Assembly (NCBI RefSeq): GCF_017565745.1
Contig: NZ_JAGDYM010000001.1
Span: 62,001-126,000, forward strand
DNA: 64,000 nt
Direction of reading: 5' to 3'
Source of the DNA: Leucobacter weissii
GTDB lineage: Bacteria; Actinomycetota; Actinomycetes; Actinomycetales; Microbacteriaceae
Part shown: positions 50,094-58,948 of the stretch, piece by piece
How the letters are laid out: each line of letters begins with the position of its first letter
Numbering within the stretch: the stretch's first letter is position 1
The notes under the pieces: model-generated
What the model was told of the DNA's origin: nothing
Databases searched by the model: none
The model's input: the letters and a program-made list of their open reading frames with translations, nothing else
Program-made: the position numbers and the translations under genes

Positions 50094-51265
50094 CCGCCAC
50101 ATATGTCTACGACGCCGTTCGCACGCCGTTCGGCAGGGCCGCGGGCACGCTCTCGGGGGTCCGCCCCGACGACCTCGCCGCCGTGGTGATGCGCGCCGTC
50201 GTCGAACGGACGGGGATCGATCCCGCGCGGATCGCGGACGTCGTCTTCGGCGATGCCAACCAGGCGGGCGAGGACAATCGCAACGTCGCCCGTTTCGGCG
50301 CGCTGCTCGCCGGGTTCCCGACCAGCGTCACGGGCGTCACGGTGAACCGCCTGTGCGCCTCCTCGGTGGAGGCGGTGATCCAGGGCGCGCGCGCCATCGA
50401 GTCGGGCGACGCCGAGATCGTCCTGACGGGCGGCGTCGAGTCGATGAGCCGAGCCCCGTTCGTGATCGAGAAGTCGGCGAAGCCGTGGCCTGCGGTGGGG
50501 AACCAGACGGTGTGGAACACCTCGATCGGCTGGCGCATGACCAACCGGGCTCTGCCGAAGCACTGGACCATCTCCAACGGCGAGTCCGCAGAGAAGATCG
50601 CCCGCGAGTGGGGCATCGGGCGCGAGGAGCAGGACGAGTTCTCGGTGCGCTCGCACCGTCTCGCCGCCGAGGCCTGGGCGGGCGGATTCTACGACGCCGA
50701 GATCGTGCAGGTCGCGGGCCACGAGCTGGCGCGCGACGAGGGGATCCGCGGCGACACCTCGGTCGAGAAGCTGGCCGGCCTCAGGGCGCTCTTCGCCTCG
50801 GACGGCTCGGGCACGGTCACGGCGGGCAACGCCTCCTCGATCAACGACGGCGCCTCCGCGGTGCTGCTCGGCGCGGAGGGGGCGATCGACGCCGAGCCGC
50901 TGGCCCGCATCACCGGCCGCGCGGCACACGGCGTCGACCCCGACGACTTCCCGATCGCGCCGATCGAGGCGGCGAACCGAGCGCTCGCGCGGGCCGGGAG
51001 GAGCTGGGCGGACGTCGACCTCGTCGAGCTGAACGAGGCCTTCGCCGCGCAGACGCTCGCCTGCCTCAAGGGATGGCCCGAGCTCGATCCCGCGAAGCTG
51101 AACGTGCACGGCGGCGCGATCGCGATCGGGCATCCGCTCGGCGCCTCGGGGGGCCGGATCATCGGGCACGCCGCGCACGAGCTGAAGCGCCGCGGCGGCG
51201 GCGTCGCGGTGGCCGCGATCTGCATCGGCGTCGGCCAGGGCCTGGCGGTCGTGCTCGAGCGGTAG
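50090..51265 (+). CDS. pcaF: 3-Oxoadipyl-CoA thiolase
   Basis: A 391-residue thiolase with Cys89 in NRLCASSVEA, VELNEAFAAQ near 320, GGAIAIGHPLGASGGR near 342 and the C-terminal AICIGVGQG. It splits 3-oxoadipyl-CoA into succinyl-CoA and acetyl-CoA, the last step of the beta-ketoadipate route. The length, GRTP-like N terminus (DAVRTPFGRAAG) and operon position support PcaF. Confidence 0.92.
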   Translation: MTATYVYDAVRTPFGRAAGTLSGVRPDDLAAVVMRAVVERTGIDPARIADVVFGDANQAGEDNRNVARFGALLAGFPTSVTGVTVNRLCASSVEAVIQGARAIESGDAEIVLTGGVESMSRAPFVIEKSAKPWPAVGNQTVWNTSIGWRMTNRALPKHWTISNGESAEKIAREWGIGREEQDEFSVRSHRLAAEAWAGGFYDAEIVQVAGHELARDEGIRGDTSVEKLAGLRALFASDGSGTVTAGNASSINDGASAVLLGAEGAIDAEPLARITGRAAHGVDPDDFPIAPIEAANRALARAGRSWADVDLVELNEAFAAQTLACLKGWPELDPAKLNVHGGAIAIGHPLGASGGRIIGHAAHELKRRGGGVAVAAICIGVGQGLAVVLER

Positions 51266-51306
51266 CGGGCGATGGATCCGAGACCGCGCCGCCGCCGTGT
51301 CCGGCG

Positions 51307-51355
51307 CCGAATCGTCCGCAACCGCCCCGTTCGACCCGTCGAACGGGCGATTCGG
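51307..51355. promoter_or_regulatory. Nested palindrome upstream of the pca regulator
   Basis: CCCGTTCGAC-CC-GTCGAACGGG (51326-51347) is perfect, and outer arms CCGAATCG (51307-51314) and CGATTCGG (51348-51355) pair exactly. It may be an operator of the following IclR gene, a terminator for pcaIJF, or both. The CCCGTT...AACGGG core is shared with the palindrome before pobA. Confidence 0.6.
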
Positions 51356-51379
51356 GTCCGGTCCCGGGCCGTCGGCCTC

Positions 51380-51385
51380 TAAGCT
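51380..51385 (+). promoter_or_regulatory. -10 box of a likely leaderless pcaR transcript
   Basis: TAAGCT ends six bases before the GTG start at 51392, and no ribosome binding site is visible. This is the typical layout of a leaderless actinobacterial mRNA. Confidence 0.45.
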
Positions 51386-51391
51386 GAGCCC

Positions 51392-52177
51392 GTGCCCACT
51401 CCCGAAGGACCCCGCCGAGACGATCCGGACTTCGTGCAGTCGTTCGCGCGCGGGCTCGCGGTGATCCGGGCCTTCGACGCCGAGCACGCGGCGCTCACGC
51501 TCAGCGAAGTCGCCCGGCGCGCCGAGGTGCCGCCCGCCGCGGCCCGCAGGTTCCTGCGCACCCTCGAATCGCTCGGCTACGTGCGCGCCGACTCGCGGAG
51601 CTTCTCCCTGACGCCGAGGGTGCTCGAGCTCGGTTTCAGCTACCTCTCCGCGCTGTCGCTGCCCGAGGTGATGCAGCCGCATCTGGAGCGGCTGTCGCGT
51701 GAGGTGGGGGAGTCCGTCTCGGCCGCGGTGCTCTCGGGCACGGACATCGTCTATGTCGCGCGGGTGCCCACCCGCCGGATCATGACGGTCGGCATCACGA
51801 TCGGCACGCGGTTCCCGGCCTACGCGACGAGCATGGGGCGGGTGCTCCTGGCCCAGCTTCCCGCGGACGAGTTGTCCGCGGTGATCTCGGAGTCCCGGCC
51901 GAGCCCGCTGACCGAGCGCACGCTCACCGATCCGACCGCCCTCGCGGAGGAGATCGCCCGAGCCGGGGCGCAGGGATGGGCGCTGGTCGACGGCGAGCTC
52001 GAGCTCGGCCTGCGCGCGCTCGCGGCCCCGGTGCGCGGGCGGGAGGGCGCCGTGGTCGCGGCGGTCAACATATCCACGAGCGCGGGAAGCGGCTCGTCCG
52101 AACGGGTGCGCGAGCACCACCTCCCGCTGCTGATCGCCTCGGCCGAGGCGATCGAAGCCGAGCTGCGCCTGCTGTAG
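51392..52177 (+). CDS. pcaR: IclR-family regulator, PcaR/PcaU type
   Basis: A 261-residue IclR protein whose FVQSFARGLAVIRAFD opening and SFSLTPRVLELGFSYLSAL segment are characteristic of the PcaR/PcaU/PobR branch. The winged helix spans about 12-75, and the effector domain contains IVYVARVPTRRIMTVGITIGTR (cited partly). The GTG at 51392 fits a leaderless start. It follows pcaIJF and probably controls it, binding the TTCG-N5-CGAA sites. Protocatechuate or 3-oxoadipate are the usual effectors of this branch. Confidence 0.88.
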   Translation: MPTPEGPRRDDPDFVQSFARGLAVIRAFDAEHAALTLSEVARRAEVPPAAARRFLRTLESLGYVRADSRSFSLTPRVLELGFSYLSALSLPEVMQPHLERLSREVGESVSAAVLSGTDIVYVARVPTRRIMTVGITIGTRFPAYATSMGRVLLAQLPADELSAVISESRPSPLTERTLTDPTALAEEIARAGAQGWALVDGELELGLRALAAPVRGREGAVVAAVNISTSAGSGSSERVREHHLPLLIASAEAIEAELRLL

Positions 52178-52257
52178 CGCGCCGATTCCCGCCCCGGCGA
52201 CTACGCTCGGTAGACGGCGGGGCGCACCCGCGCCGCAGATCCTGGAGGAGACCGGCT

Positions 52258-52920
52258 ATGCCGCGGAGAAGATTCGACCGAGACGGCGCGGAGTTCGGTC
52301 GTGGGCTCGGCTTCTTCGATGCGATCTACGGCTTCGCGATCACTCTGCTGATCGTCAACGTGGATCTGCCGCCCGCCGAGGCCTGGCGGAGTCTCAGCAC
52401 GCTGTTGCACGCGGGGCTCGGCAGCCATCTTCTCGGCTTCGCGATCAGCTTCATCGTGATCGCCGTGTTCTGGCGGAACAATACGGCGCTGCTGAGCCGC
52501 TTCCGCGGGCTGGACGGCCCGGTGATCGCGGCGAATCTCGCGACGGCGGGCCTGATCGTGCTCGTCCCCTTCTCCACGCAGGGGATCAGCGACCCGGAGA
52601 CCTCGGCGTACCCGCTCGCCACCGCGTGGTACGCCGTCAACGTGGCCTCGGCGATGCTCTCGCAGGCGGTGATGCTCGAGATCGGGCGCGCGAGGGGGCT
52701 GCTGGTCGATGATATTCCGCGATCGGCATACTGGGCGTCGCGCGTCGACGTCGCAGCTCAGATCGCCGTGTTCCTCGTCTCGATACCGATCGCGTATCTG
52801 CTCGGTCCCGTGTGGGCGCAGGTGAGCTGGCTGCTGCTCATCGTCGTGGGGCGTATCACGGGCGTCTGGAGCGAGCGCATCGTCGAGCGGGACCGCGAGG
52901 GCGGTCAGCCGCCGAGGTAG
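52258..52920 (+). CDS. TMEM175-family potassium channel-like protein
   Basis: A 220-residue protein with six hydrophobic segments. The first helix carries GFFDAIYGFAITLLIVNV, a variant of the FSDxxxxFAI(T)LL filter signature of bacterial TMEM175/DUF1211 channels, which form tetrameric K+ channels. GGAGGAGA lies upstream of ATG 52258, and TACGCT (52202-52207) may be the -10 box. The gene appears unrelated to the aromatic operons around it. Confidence 0.85.
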   Translation: MPRRRFDRDGAEFGRGLGFFDAIYGFAITLLIVNVDLPPAEAWRSLSTLLHAGLGSHLLGFAISFIVIAVFWRNNTALLSRFRGLDGPVIAANLATAGLIVLVPFSTQGISDPETSAYPLATAWYAVNVASAMLSQAVMLEIGRARGLLVDDIPRSAYWASRVDVAAQIAVFLVSIPIAYLLGPVWAQVSWLLLIVVGRITGVWSERIVERDREGGQPPR

Positions 52921-53013
52921 GCGGGGGAGGCGAGCCGCGGGGCCGCGTGCTCCGATCCGCGGTGCGGGCGCACGGCCGACGAGGAGGCGGGCCCCGGTCC
53001 CCGCGCCAACGGA

Positions 53014-54831
53014 TCAGCCCTGTGGGGCGGCGGTGAGCGGCTGTGCCGCGAGCCGCACCGGCGCGTTGCTCGCACCGTAGCCGTCGTACCCGTCGATGCG
53101 CTGAACGATCTCGAAGAACACCCCGTCGATCGTGGGGGCGTAGAAGTGAATGAACGCCCCCGTCGCATCGCGATCATAGAGCACTCCGAGATCCGCGAGT
53201 TCGGAGAGGAAGTCGGGGTCGAGCCCGAATCGCGCTTCCAGGTCATCGTAGTAATTGCTCGGTATCGGCAGCAGGCGGAGCCCTCGCGCTCTCGCGTGCC
53301 GCGCGACGGAGAGCGCGTCGTCGACTCGCACGGCGATGTGGCGTGCGGGCAGGGGGGCGGTCGGGGGCACCAGATTCATGGCGAGGCGGACGGCGCCGTC
53401 GGCCGTGCGCATGACCTGGCTGCGCACGAGACCGCGCGGGCCGGGAAGCTCGGTGACGGCTTCCGGATCGAGCCCGAGCACGCTGGTGTTGAACAGCACC
53501 GCCTCGTCGTAGTGCTGCCACGGGGTGGCGATGTTGATGTGGTCGATGCGCCCCCGCAGGCCGTCGCCTTCAGGGCGGTCCGAGGCGCGTTCGACGGCGG
53601 GGTACCCGCCGTCGAACTCCCCCTGCCAGGAGCGGCTGATGGCGGCGTCGGCCCAATAGACCTCGATGCCGTCGGGAGCCGCGACCGCGGACAGGTGCTG
53701 TTCGCCCGCCGAGGTGCGCCGGAACACCGACGGAGCTCCGATCCCCTGTCCTCGCCTGGCCGCGGCCTCGGCATCGCCGACGAGCAGGCCCAGCCCGCGC
53801 AGCCGCGCGCCCGGGCGCGGCGTCTGCTCGTTGACGATGATGCGCGCGTCTCCGGCGCGCCAGAGCCGGACGGCCTTGCTGCGGTGCCGCCCGGCGAAGG
53901 CGAATCCGAGCTGGTCGAGCTGCTGCTCGATCGCGCTGAGGTCCTCGCCGGCGATCTCGACGAAGTCGACGCCCGTGGGATCCTGCGACGCGTCGAGGCG
54001 ATCCGTCGTCCAACCGTTCTCGGCGGCTGTTCGATCGGAGAGCCAGTTCAGTGACCGGAGCGCGTGCTGCGCCGTGCGGTTCACATCGGTCTGGCGGAAG
54101 GTGTCGTTGAACACCTCGAGCGAGAGCGGACCCGTGTACCCCGCGCGGATCGTATGACCGAGGAAGCCGACGAGGTCGAACTCGCCCTCGCCGGGGAACA
54201 GGCGATGGTGACGGCTCCAGGAGAGGAGGTCGAGCTGCAGCTCGGGCGCGTCGGCGAGCTGCAGGAAGAAGAGCTTGGCCGGGTCCATCTTCTCGATGCC
54301 GCTCGGGTCGTGCCCGCGAGAGAGGACGTGGAAGCTGTCGAGGCACACGCCGAGGTTGGGGCGATCCGCGCGCTGCACGAGGCGCCAGGCATCCCGGTAG
54401 TCGTTGACGTATCGGCCCCAGGCGAGGGCCTCGTAGGCGATGCGTATGCCCCGCCGGGCCGCTCGGTCGGCGAGTTCGCCGAGCTGCCGGGCGGCGACGG
54501 ACTCGTCGTCGACGGTGGCGGTCCCCGCGTTGCTGCACAGCAGCATCAGATCGGTTCCCAGGCGCTCCATGACGTCGAACTTCGCCTCGGCGCGGCGCAG
54601 GTTGTCGGCGAAGGCGAGCTCGTCGACTCCTTCGACATCCCTCAGCGGCTGATACATGTCGATGCTCAGCCCCAGCCTGGCGCAGAGCGCGCGGATCTCC
54701 TCGGGCGATTCGAAGGCGGCCACGAGATCGGCATCCATGATCTCGACGCCGTCGAACCCCGCTTCGGCGCAGGCGTGGAGCTTCTCCACGAGACCACCGG
54801 AGAGACAGACCGTCGCGATTGAGGTGCGCAT
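53014..54831 (-). CDS. qsuB: 3-Dehydroshikimate dehydratase, two-domain (QsuB-type)
   Basis: A 605-residue enzyme. Residues 1-280 form a sugar-isomerase-like TIM barrel with YEALAWG, CLDSFHVLSRG and LEVFNDTFRQT supplying acidic metal ligands; this domain dehydrates 3-dehydroshikimate to protocatechuate. Residues 295-605 form a 4-hydroxyphenylpyruvate-dioxygenase-like VOC domain with DHINIATPW, HIAVRVDDA and a late FFEIVQR, i.e. two His and one Glu metal ligands. This domain order is known from QsuB and Pseudomonas QuiC. The gene is divergent from aroQ/aroE and links quinate/shikimate to the pca genes. Confidence 0.9.
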   Translation of the reverse strand: MRTSIATVCLSGGLVEKLHACAEAGFDGVEIMDADLVAAFESPEEIRALCARLGLSIDMYQPLRDVEGVDELAFADNLRRAEAKFDVMERLGTDLMLLCSNAGTATVDDESVAARQLGELADRAARRGIRIAYEALAWGRYVNDYRDAWRLVQRADRPNLGVCLDSFHVLSRGHDPSGIEKMDPAKLFFLQLADAPELQLDLLSWSRHHRLFPGEGEFDLVGFLGHTIRAGYTGPLSLEVFNDTFRQTDVNRTAQHALRSLNWLSDRTAAENGWTTDRLDASQDPTGVDFVEIAGEDLSAIEQQLDQLGFAFAGRHRSKAVRLWRAGDARIIVNEQTPRPGARLRGLGLLVGDAEAAARRGQGIGAPSVFRRTSAGEQHLSAVAAPDGIEVYWADAAISRSWQGEFDGGYPAVERASDRPEGDGLRGRIDHINIATPWQHYDEAVLFNTSVLGLDPEAVTELPGPRGLVRSQVMRTADGAVRLAMNLVPPTAPLPARHIAVRVDDALSVARHARARGLRLLPIPSNYYDDLEARFGLDPDFLSELADLGVLYDRDATGAFIHFYAPTIDGVFFEIVQRIDGYDGYGASNAPVRLAAQPLTAAPQG

Positions 54832-54840
54832 GCGATGAAT

Positions 54841-54858
54841 GTACCAAATGGTTAATAG
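54841..54858 (-). promoter_or_regulatory. AT-rich operator candidate before the dehydratase gene
   Basis: GTACCAAATGGTTAATAG lies ten bases before the dehydratase start. ACCA and TGGT are paired, and the stretch is far richer in A/T than its surroundings. It could be bound by the same TetR protein as the site at 54968. Confidence 0.35.
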
Positions 54859-54938
54859 TTTGTCACTGCCGCGCGGAGACCCTGCTCCGGTCGCGCTCCC
54901 CGGCGTCGCCCCGCGACCGGAGGTCGATTCATCCGCGG

Positions 54939-54967
54939 TTGACGGAACGGAAACCTCTCTGTAATGT
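54939..54967 (+). promoter_or_regulatory. Promoter of the aroQ-aroE-ABC operon
   Basis: TTGACG (54939-54944) and TAATGT (54962-54967) are spaced by 17 bases, an excellent match to a housekeeping sigma promoter. It would start transcription near 54974, inside the palindrome described next. Confidence 0.7.
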
Positions 54968-54981
54968 ACTATCTAGTTAGT
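54968..54981. promoter_or_regulatory. Operator palindrome at the transcription start
   Basis: ACTATCTAGTTAGT is palindromic at 12 of 14 positions (ACTA-x-CTAG-x-TAGT). It begins right after the -10 box, so a bound repressor would block initiation. The TetR gene at the end of the operon is the likely source. Confidence 0.6.
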
Positions 54982-55004
54982 AATAAAAAACGAAAGGGAC
55001 GAGG

Positions 55005-55466
55005 ATGTCCGAACGAGTGCTGGTGCTGCACGGGCCGAATCTCAACCTGCTCGGCACTCGCGAGCCGCACATCTACGGCACCCTCACGCAGGACGAGATC
55101 GTGGCCGAGACCTCGGCGGCCGCCGAGCCCCTCGGCATCCGGATCGATCTCCTGCAGAGCAATCACGAGGGCGCGCTCATCGACGCCCTCCACGCCGCGC
55201 CGCAGCAGTACGACGGCGTCATCCTCAATCCCTCCGCGCTCACCCACACCTCCATCGCGCTCCGCGACGCCGTGGGGGCGATACCGACTCCCGTGATCGA
55301 GGTGCATCTCAGCAACGTCCACGCGCGCGAGCCCTACCGCAAGGTCTCCTACGTCGCCGATCGCGTCGCCGCGACGGTCTCCGGCGCGGGCGCGGGCGGC
55401 TACGTGGCGGCGGTCGTGCTGCTCGCCCGAATATTCGCCGAGCGCGGCGAGGGGAGCGGCGCATGA
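55005..55466 (+). CDS. aroQ: Type II 3-dehydroquinate dehydratase
   Basis: A 153-residue enzyme with LHGPNLNLLGTREPHIYG (the conserved Arg and the Tyr of the lid) and NPSALTHTSIALRDA, EVHLSNVHARE with the catalytic His. It dehydrates 3-dehydroquinate to 3-dehydroshikimate. GAAAGGGACGAGG precedes ATG 55005. In this context a catabolic (QsuC-like) role is more likely than a biosynthetic one. It overlaps aroE by four bases. Confidence 0.93.
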   Translation: MSERVLVLHGPNLNLLGTREPHIYGTLTQDEIVAETSAAAEPLGIRIDLLQSNHEGALIDALHAAPQQYDGVILNPSALTHTSIALRDAVGAIPTPVIEVHLSNVHAREPYRKVSYVADRVAATVSGAGAGGYVAAVVLLARIFAERGEGSGA

Positions 55467-56329
55467 CGCTGGTCGGACTCCTGGGAGAGGGGATCGCGGA
55501 ATCGCTCACCCCGCCGATGCACCGGCGCGAGGCCGAGCAGCTCGGCCTCGACTACGAGTACCGGGTGATCGACATCGCGGAGACGGGCGAGACGCTCGAC
55601 GAGCTGCCTCGGATCATGCGGAGGATCCGCGAGGAGGGATACGACGCGATCAACGTCACCCACCCCTTCAAGCAGCTGATCATCGAGCACCTGGGCGGGC
55701 TCAGCCCCTCCGCGGAGCGCTTGGGCGCCGTGAACCTGGTCGTCTTCGACGGCGACGACTCGATCGGGCACAACACCGATTGGAGCGGGTTCCGCACCGC
55801 CGTGGATCACGGCATCGGCGGTCTCCAGCGCCGATCCCTGGTGCAGGTCGGCGCGGGGGGCGCGGGGGCCGCGACCGCGTACGCCCTGCTCACCCTCGGC
55901 GTCGAGCAGCTCTGCATCGCGGACATCCAGGAGTCGCGCGCTCGCGCGCTCGTCGAGCGGTTCCGGACGGCATTCCCCGATTCACGGCTCGAGACCGCCG
56001 CGATGGGCGGCCTCGACGCCGTGCTGGCCGCGACCGACGGCGTCGTGCACGCCACCCCGACCGGCATGGAGCTCAGCCCGGGGCTGCCGTTCGACCTGAC
56101 GGCGCTCGCGCCGTCGGCCTGGGTCGCCGAGGTGGTCTACCTGCCCCTCGAGACCGAGCTGCTGCGCGAGGCGCGACGACGCGGGCATCGCGCGCTCGAC
56201 GGCGGGATGATGGCGGTCGGCCAGGCCGCCGACAGTCTCCACGTCATCACCGGCCTCGAACCCGACCGCGACCGCATGCGCCGGCACTTCCTCGAACTGA
56301 TCGCTCGAGAAGAACGCGTCGACGCGTGA
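55463..56329 (+). CDS. aroE: Shikimate/quinate dehydrogenase
   Basis: A 288-residue enzyme of the AroE/YdiB/QsuD family. The substrate-binding ESLTPPMHRREAEQLGL, the catalytic Lys in INVTHPFKQ and the NTDWSGFR motif are present, with a GAGGAGAA Rossmann loop near 130. The Ser-x-Thr at the shikimate site is intact. It oxidises shikimate or quinate with NAD(P). Because dehydratases for both downstream steps are beside it, quinate use is likely. Confidence 0.92.
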   Translation: MTLVGLLGEGIAESLTPPMHRREAEQLGLDYEYRVIDIAETGETLDELPRIMRRIREEGYDAINVTHPFKQLIIEHLGGLSPSAERLGAVNLVVFDGDDSIGHNTDWSGFRTAVDHGIGGLQRRSLVQVGAGGAGAATAYALLTLGVEQLCIADIQESRARALVERFRTAFPDSRLETAAMGGLDAVLAATDGVVHATPTGMELSPGLPFDLTALAPSAWVAEVVYLPLETELLREARRRGHRALDGGMMAVGQAADSLHVITGLEPDRDRMRRHFLELIAREERVDA

Positions 56330-56406
56330 CCGGCGGCCGAGGGCGCGAGCCGCAGCACCAGAATCACCGCACGGAATCAGGAACACACAGAATGGAAAGG
56401 GAATCG

Positions 56407-57444
56407 ATGATGACTCCGAACAAGAACAGCCTGCGGGCTCGCCTCACCGGCGCGCTCGCCGTCGCCGCCGGGGTGGCGCTCGCGCTGGCCGGATGCGCCT
56501 CGGCCGAACAGGGCGGCGGAGAACCGGGCGACGGCGAGATCGTCGTGGGCTTCTCCGGCTACACGCTCACCAACCCGTACTTCGCCGGCCTGATCGCCGG
56601 CCTCGAGAGCGGTGCCGAGGAACACGGCTTCCGCCTCATCCAGACCAATTCGAACGGCGACAACAACGTCCAGGCCAGCGACATCCAGAATCTCGTGAGC
56701 CAGGGGGCCGAGTACATCGTGGTGAGCCCCGCCGACGCCTCCGCCATCGTGCCCGCGGTCGAGCAGGCCGCCGAGTCCGGGGCCACCGTCATCGCGATCT
56801 CCGACACGATCGAGTCCGAGGCCATCGCGTTCACGGTGGCGATGGACCACGTGACGATCGGGCAGCAGAGCGCTCAGGGCATCGTCGACTTCCTCACCGA
56901 GAAGTACGGCGAGCCGAAGGGCACGGTCGTCGAGATGCAGGGGATCGCGGGCAGCGCCGCCGGGGCGGATCGGACGAAGGGATTCGACGACATCGTCGGA
57001 AAGTACCCCGACATCGAGGTCGTGGCTCGCGCCGACGGCGGTTTCGACACGGACAAGACGTTCCAGGCGTTGTCGACGATCCTTCAGGCGCATCCCGATG
57101 TCGATGCGGTGATGAACGCCAACGACAGCATGGCGCAGGGAGCGACGAAGGCGATCGAGGCGGCGGGCCTGTTCGTTCCGGTGGGCGAGGACGGGCACAT
57201 CTTCGTGACCGGAAACGACGCGCCGGCCCCCGCTGTGGCCGACATCCGCGCGAACCGTCAGGACATGAGCGTCGCGTCGCATCCCATCCGTCTCGCCGAG
57301 CTCGTGATGGACAACATCGCCGAGCTCGAATCCGGCGCGGACGTGTCGGGCTTCATCGAGTGGCCGGGGATGGTCTTCACGCCCGCCAACATCGACTCGG
57401 ACGAGGTGCTCGAGTACGGGATCTGGGCGGATGAGATCGACTGA
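56407..57444 (+). CDS. Ribose-type ABC importer binding lipoprotein (quinate operon)
   Basis: A 345-residue family-1 binding protein with lipobox LALAGCASA (lipidated Cys30). Family motifs include SGYTLTNPYFAGLIAGLES, TNSNGDNNVQASDIQNLVS and ATVIAISDTIE. ATG 56407 is preferred because AAAGGGA precedes it; an ATG at 56392 is also in frame. It lies in the same operon as aroQ and aroE, so quinate, shikimate or a sugar-like conjugate is the probable ligand. No ABC importer of this type is known to me for quinate. Confidence 0.88.
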   Translation: MMTPNKNSLRARLTGALAVAAGVALALAGCASAEQGGGEPGDGEIVVGFSGYTLTNPYFAGLIAGLESGAEEHGFRLIQTNSNGDNNVQASDIQNLVSQGAEYIVVSPADASAIVPAVEQAAESGATVIAISDTIESEAIAFTVAMDHVTIGQQSAQGIVDFLTEKYGEPKGTVVEMQGIAGSAAGADRTKGFDDIVGKYPDIEVVARADGGFDTDKTFQALSTILQAHPDVDAVMNANDSMAQGATKAIEAAGLFVPVGEDGHIFVTGNDAPAPAVADIRANRQDMSVASHPIRLAELVMDNIAELESGADVSGFIEWPGMVFTPANIDSDEVLEYGIWADEID

Positions 57445-58948
57445 TTCCGCCTCGGTCCGGCTGGAGGGCGTCTCCAAGACCTTCGGGGCGAACACCGTGC
57501 TCGATGGGATCGCATTCGCCCTCCGCCCCGGAACCGTCACGGGCCTCGTCGGAGAGAACGGGGCGGGGAAGTCCACGCTGATCCGTATCCTCTCGGGAGC
57601 CATCCGCCCCTCGTCCGGCGCGGTCGAGATCGACGGGCGGCCGCTGCCGAACTCGACCAGGGGAGTCATCGAGGCGGGCGTCAGCGTGATCTATCAGGAG
57701 CTCACGGACGCTCCCGACATGTCTCTGCTCGAGAACGTCCTGCTCGGCAACCTCGAATCGCGCTGGGGGGTCAAACGAACTCGGGAGAACCGGCGGCGAG
57801 CGCTCGAAGGACTGCGCTCGGTCGGACTCGACCACCTCGGCCTCGACACCCCGCTGAGCGAGCTGACGCTCGCTCAGCGTCAGCTCGCAGAGATCGCCCG
57901 CTGCCTCGTGCGCGCCGCGAAGGTGCTCGTGCTCGACGAGCCCACCTCGTCGTTGCCGGAGGCGGACGTGGAGACGCTGCTCGGGGTGGTCGAGCGGCTG
58001 CGGGATCAGGGCATGACGATCCTCTACGTGACCCATCACCTCGACGAGCTGTTCCGGATCTCCGACCGTCTCATCGTGCTGCGCGACGGCAGGAAGGTCG
58101 CAGAAGGACCCACCGAGGAGTGGAGCGAGCACACGCTGGTGCGCGCCATGCTGGCCGGCGAGCTCGAGCAGGCCTACCCCTGGCGGGCTCGCGAACCGGG
58201 CGAGACGATCCTCGAAGCGGAGGGGATCGAGGCCCCCGGCGTGCGCGGCGTCGATGTGATCGCGCGCTCCCGGGAGATCGTCGGGCTGGTCGGCCTGGCC
58301 GGGGCGGGGCGCACCGAGCTGATGCGCGCGCTCTGCGGCATCGCTCCGGTGTCGTCGGGCGTCATCGCGGTCGACGGTTCTCGGGTGCGACCGGGGTCGA
58401 TCCGCCGCTCCATGCGAGCCGGTCTGCTCTACGCCTCCGAGGATCGCAAGCGCGACGGGCTCATCCTCGACGGAACCGTGGAGGCCAATCTCATCTACGG
58501 CGCCTATCGCGAGGTGTCGAGGCTCGGGGTCATCGATTTCCGGCGCGTGGGCGCGTTCGCCCGCGAGGTCGTGTCGCGCTACGGTGTGCGACTGCACGCG
58601 ACGAAGCAGGCGATCGGCGAGCTGTCCGGCGGGAACCAGCAGAAGATCGTCGTGGCTCGCGTCTCCGAACGCGAGCCGCGGGTGGCCTTCTTCGACGACC
58701 CGACGCGCGGGGTCGATGTCGGCGCGAAGTCGGGCATCTACGAGGAGATCTTCCAGCTGGCCGAGCGGGGCGCGGCCGTGTTCGTCAGCAGCTCGGACAC
58801 CGACGAGGTGCTGGCCGTGGCGGATCGGGTGTACGTGCTCGCCGCCGGTCGCATCGTCGCCGAGCTGGAGCGCGAGCATTTCGAACGTGAACACATTCTT
58901 CACCTGTCGTCCGCGGCAGGAGTACCGGCAGGAGGCCCGAACCGATGA
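57431..58948 (+). CDS. Ribose-type ABC importer ATPase (quinate operon)
   Basis: A 505-residue protein with two ABC domains. The first has Walker A GENGAGKSTLIRIL near 34 and LTLAQRQLAEIARCL; the second has GLAGAGRTELMRAL and LSGGNQQKIVVARV, the normal RbsA arrangement. The start at 57431 overlaps the binding-protein stop by 14 bases. It energises the permease encoded next. Confidence 0.92.
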   Translation: MRSTDSASVRLEGVSKTFGANTVLDGIAFALRPGTVTGLVGENGAGKSTLIRILSGAIRPSSGAVEIDGRPLPNSTRGVIEAGVSVIYQELTDAPDMSLLENVLLGNLESRWGVKRTRENRRRALEGLRSVGLDHLGLDTPLSELTLAQRQLAEIARCLVRAAKVLVLDEPTSSLPEADVETLLGVVERLRDQGMTILYVTHHLDELFRISDRLIVLRDGRKVAEGPTEEWSEHTLVRAMLAGELEQAYPWRAREPGETILEAEGIEAPGVRGVDVIARSREIVGLVGLAGAGRTELMRALCGIAPVSSGVIAVDGSRVRPGSIRRSMRAGLLYASEDRKRDGLILDGTVEANLIYGAYREVSRLGVIDFRRVGAFAREVVSRYGVRLHATKQAIGELSGGNQQKIVVARVSEREPRVAFFDDPTRGVDVGAKSGIYEEIFQLAERGAAVFVSSSDTDEVLAVADRVYVLAAGRIVAELEREHFEREHILHLSSAAGVPAGGPNR

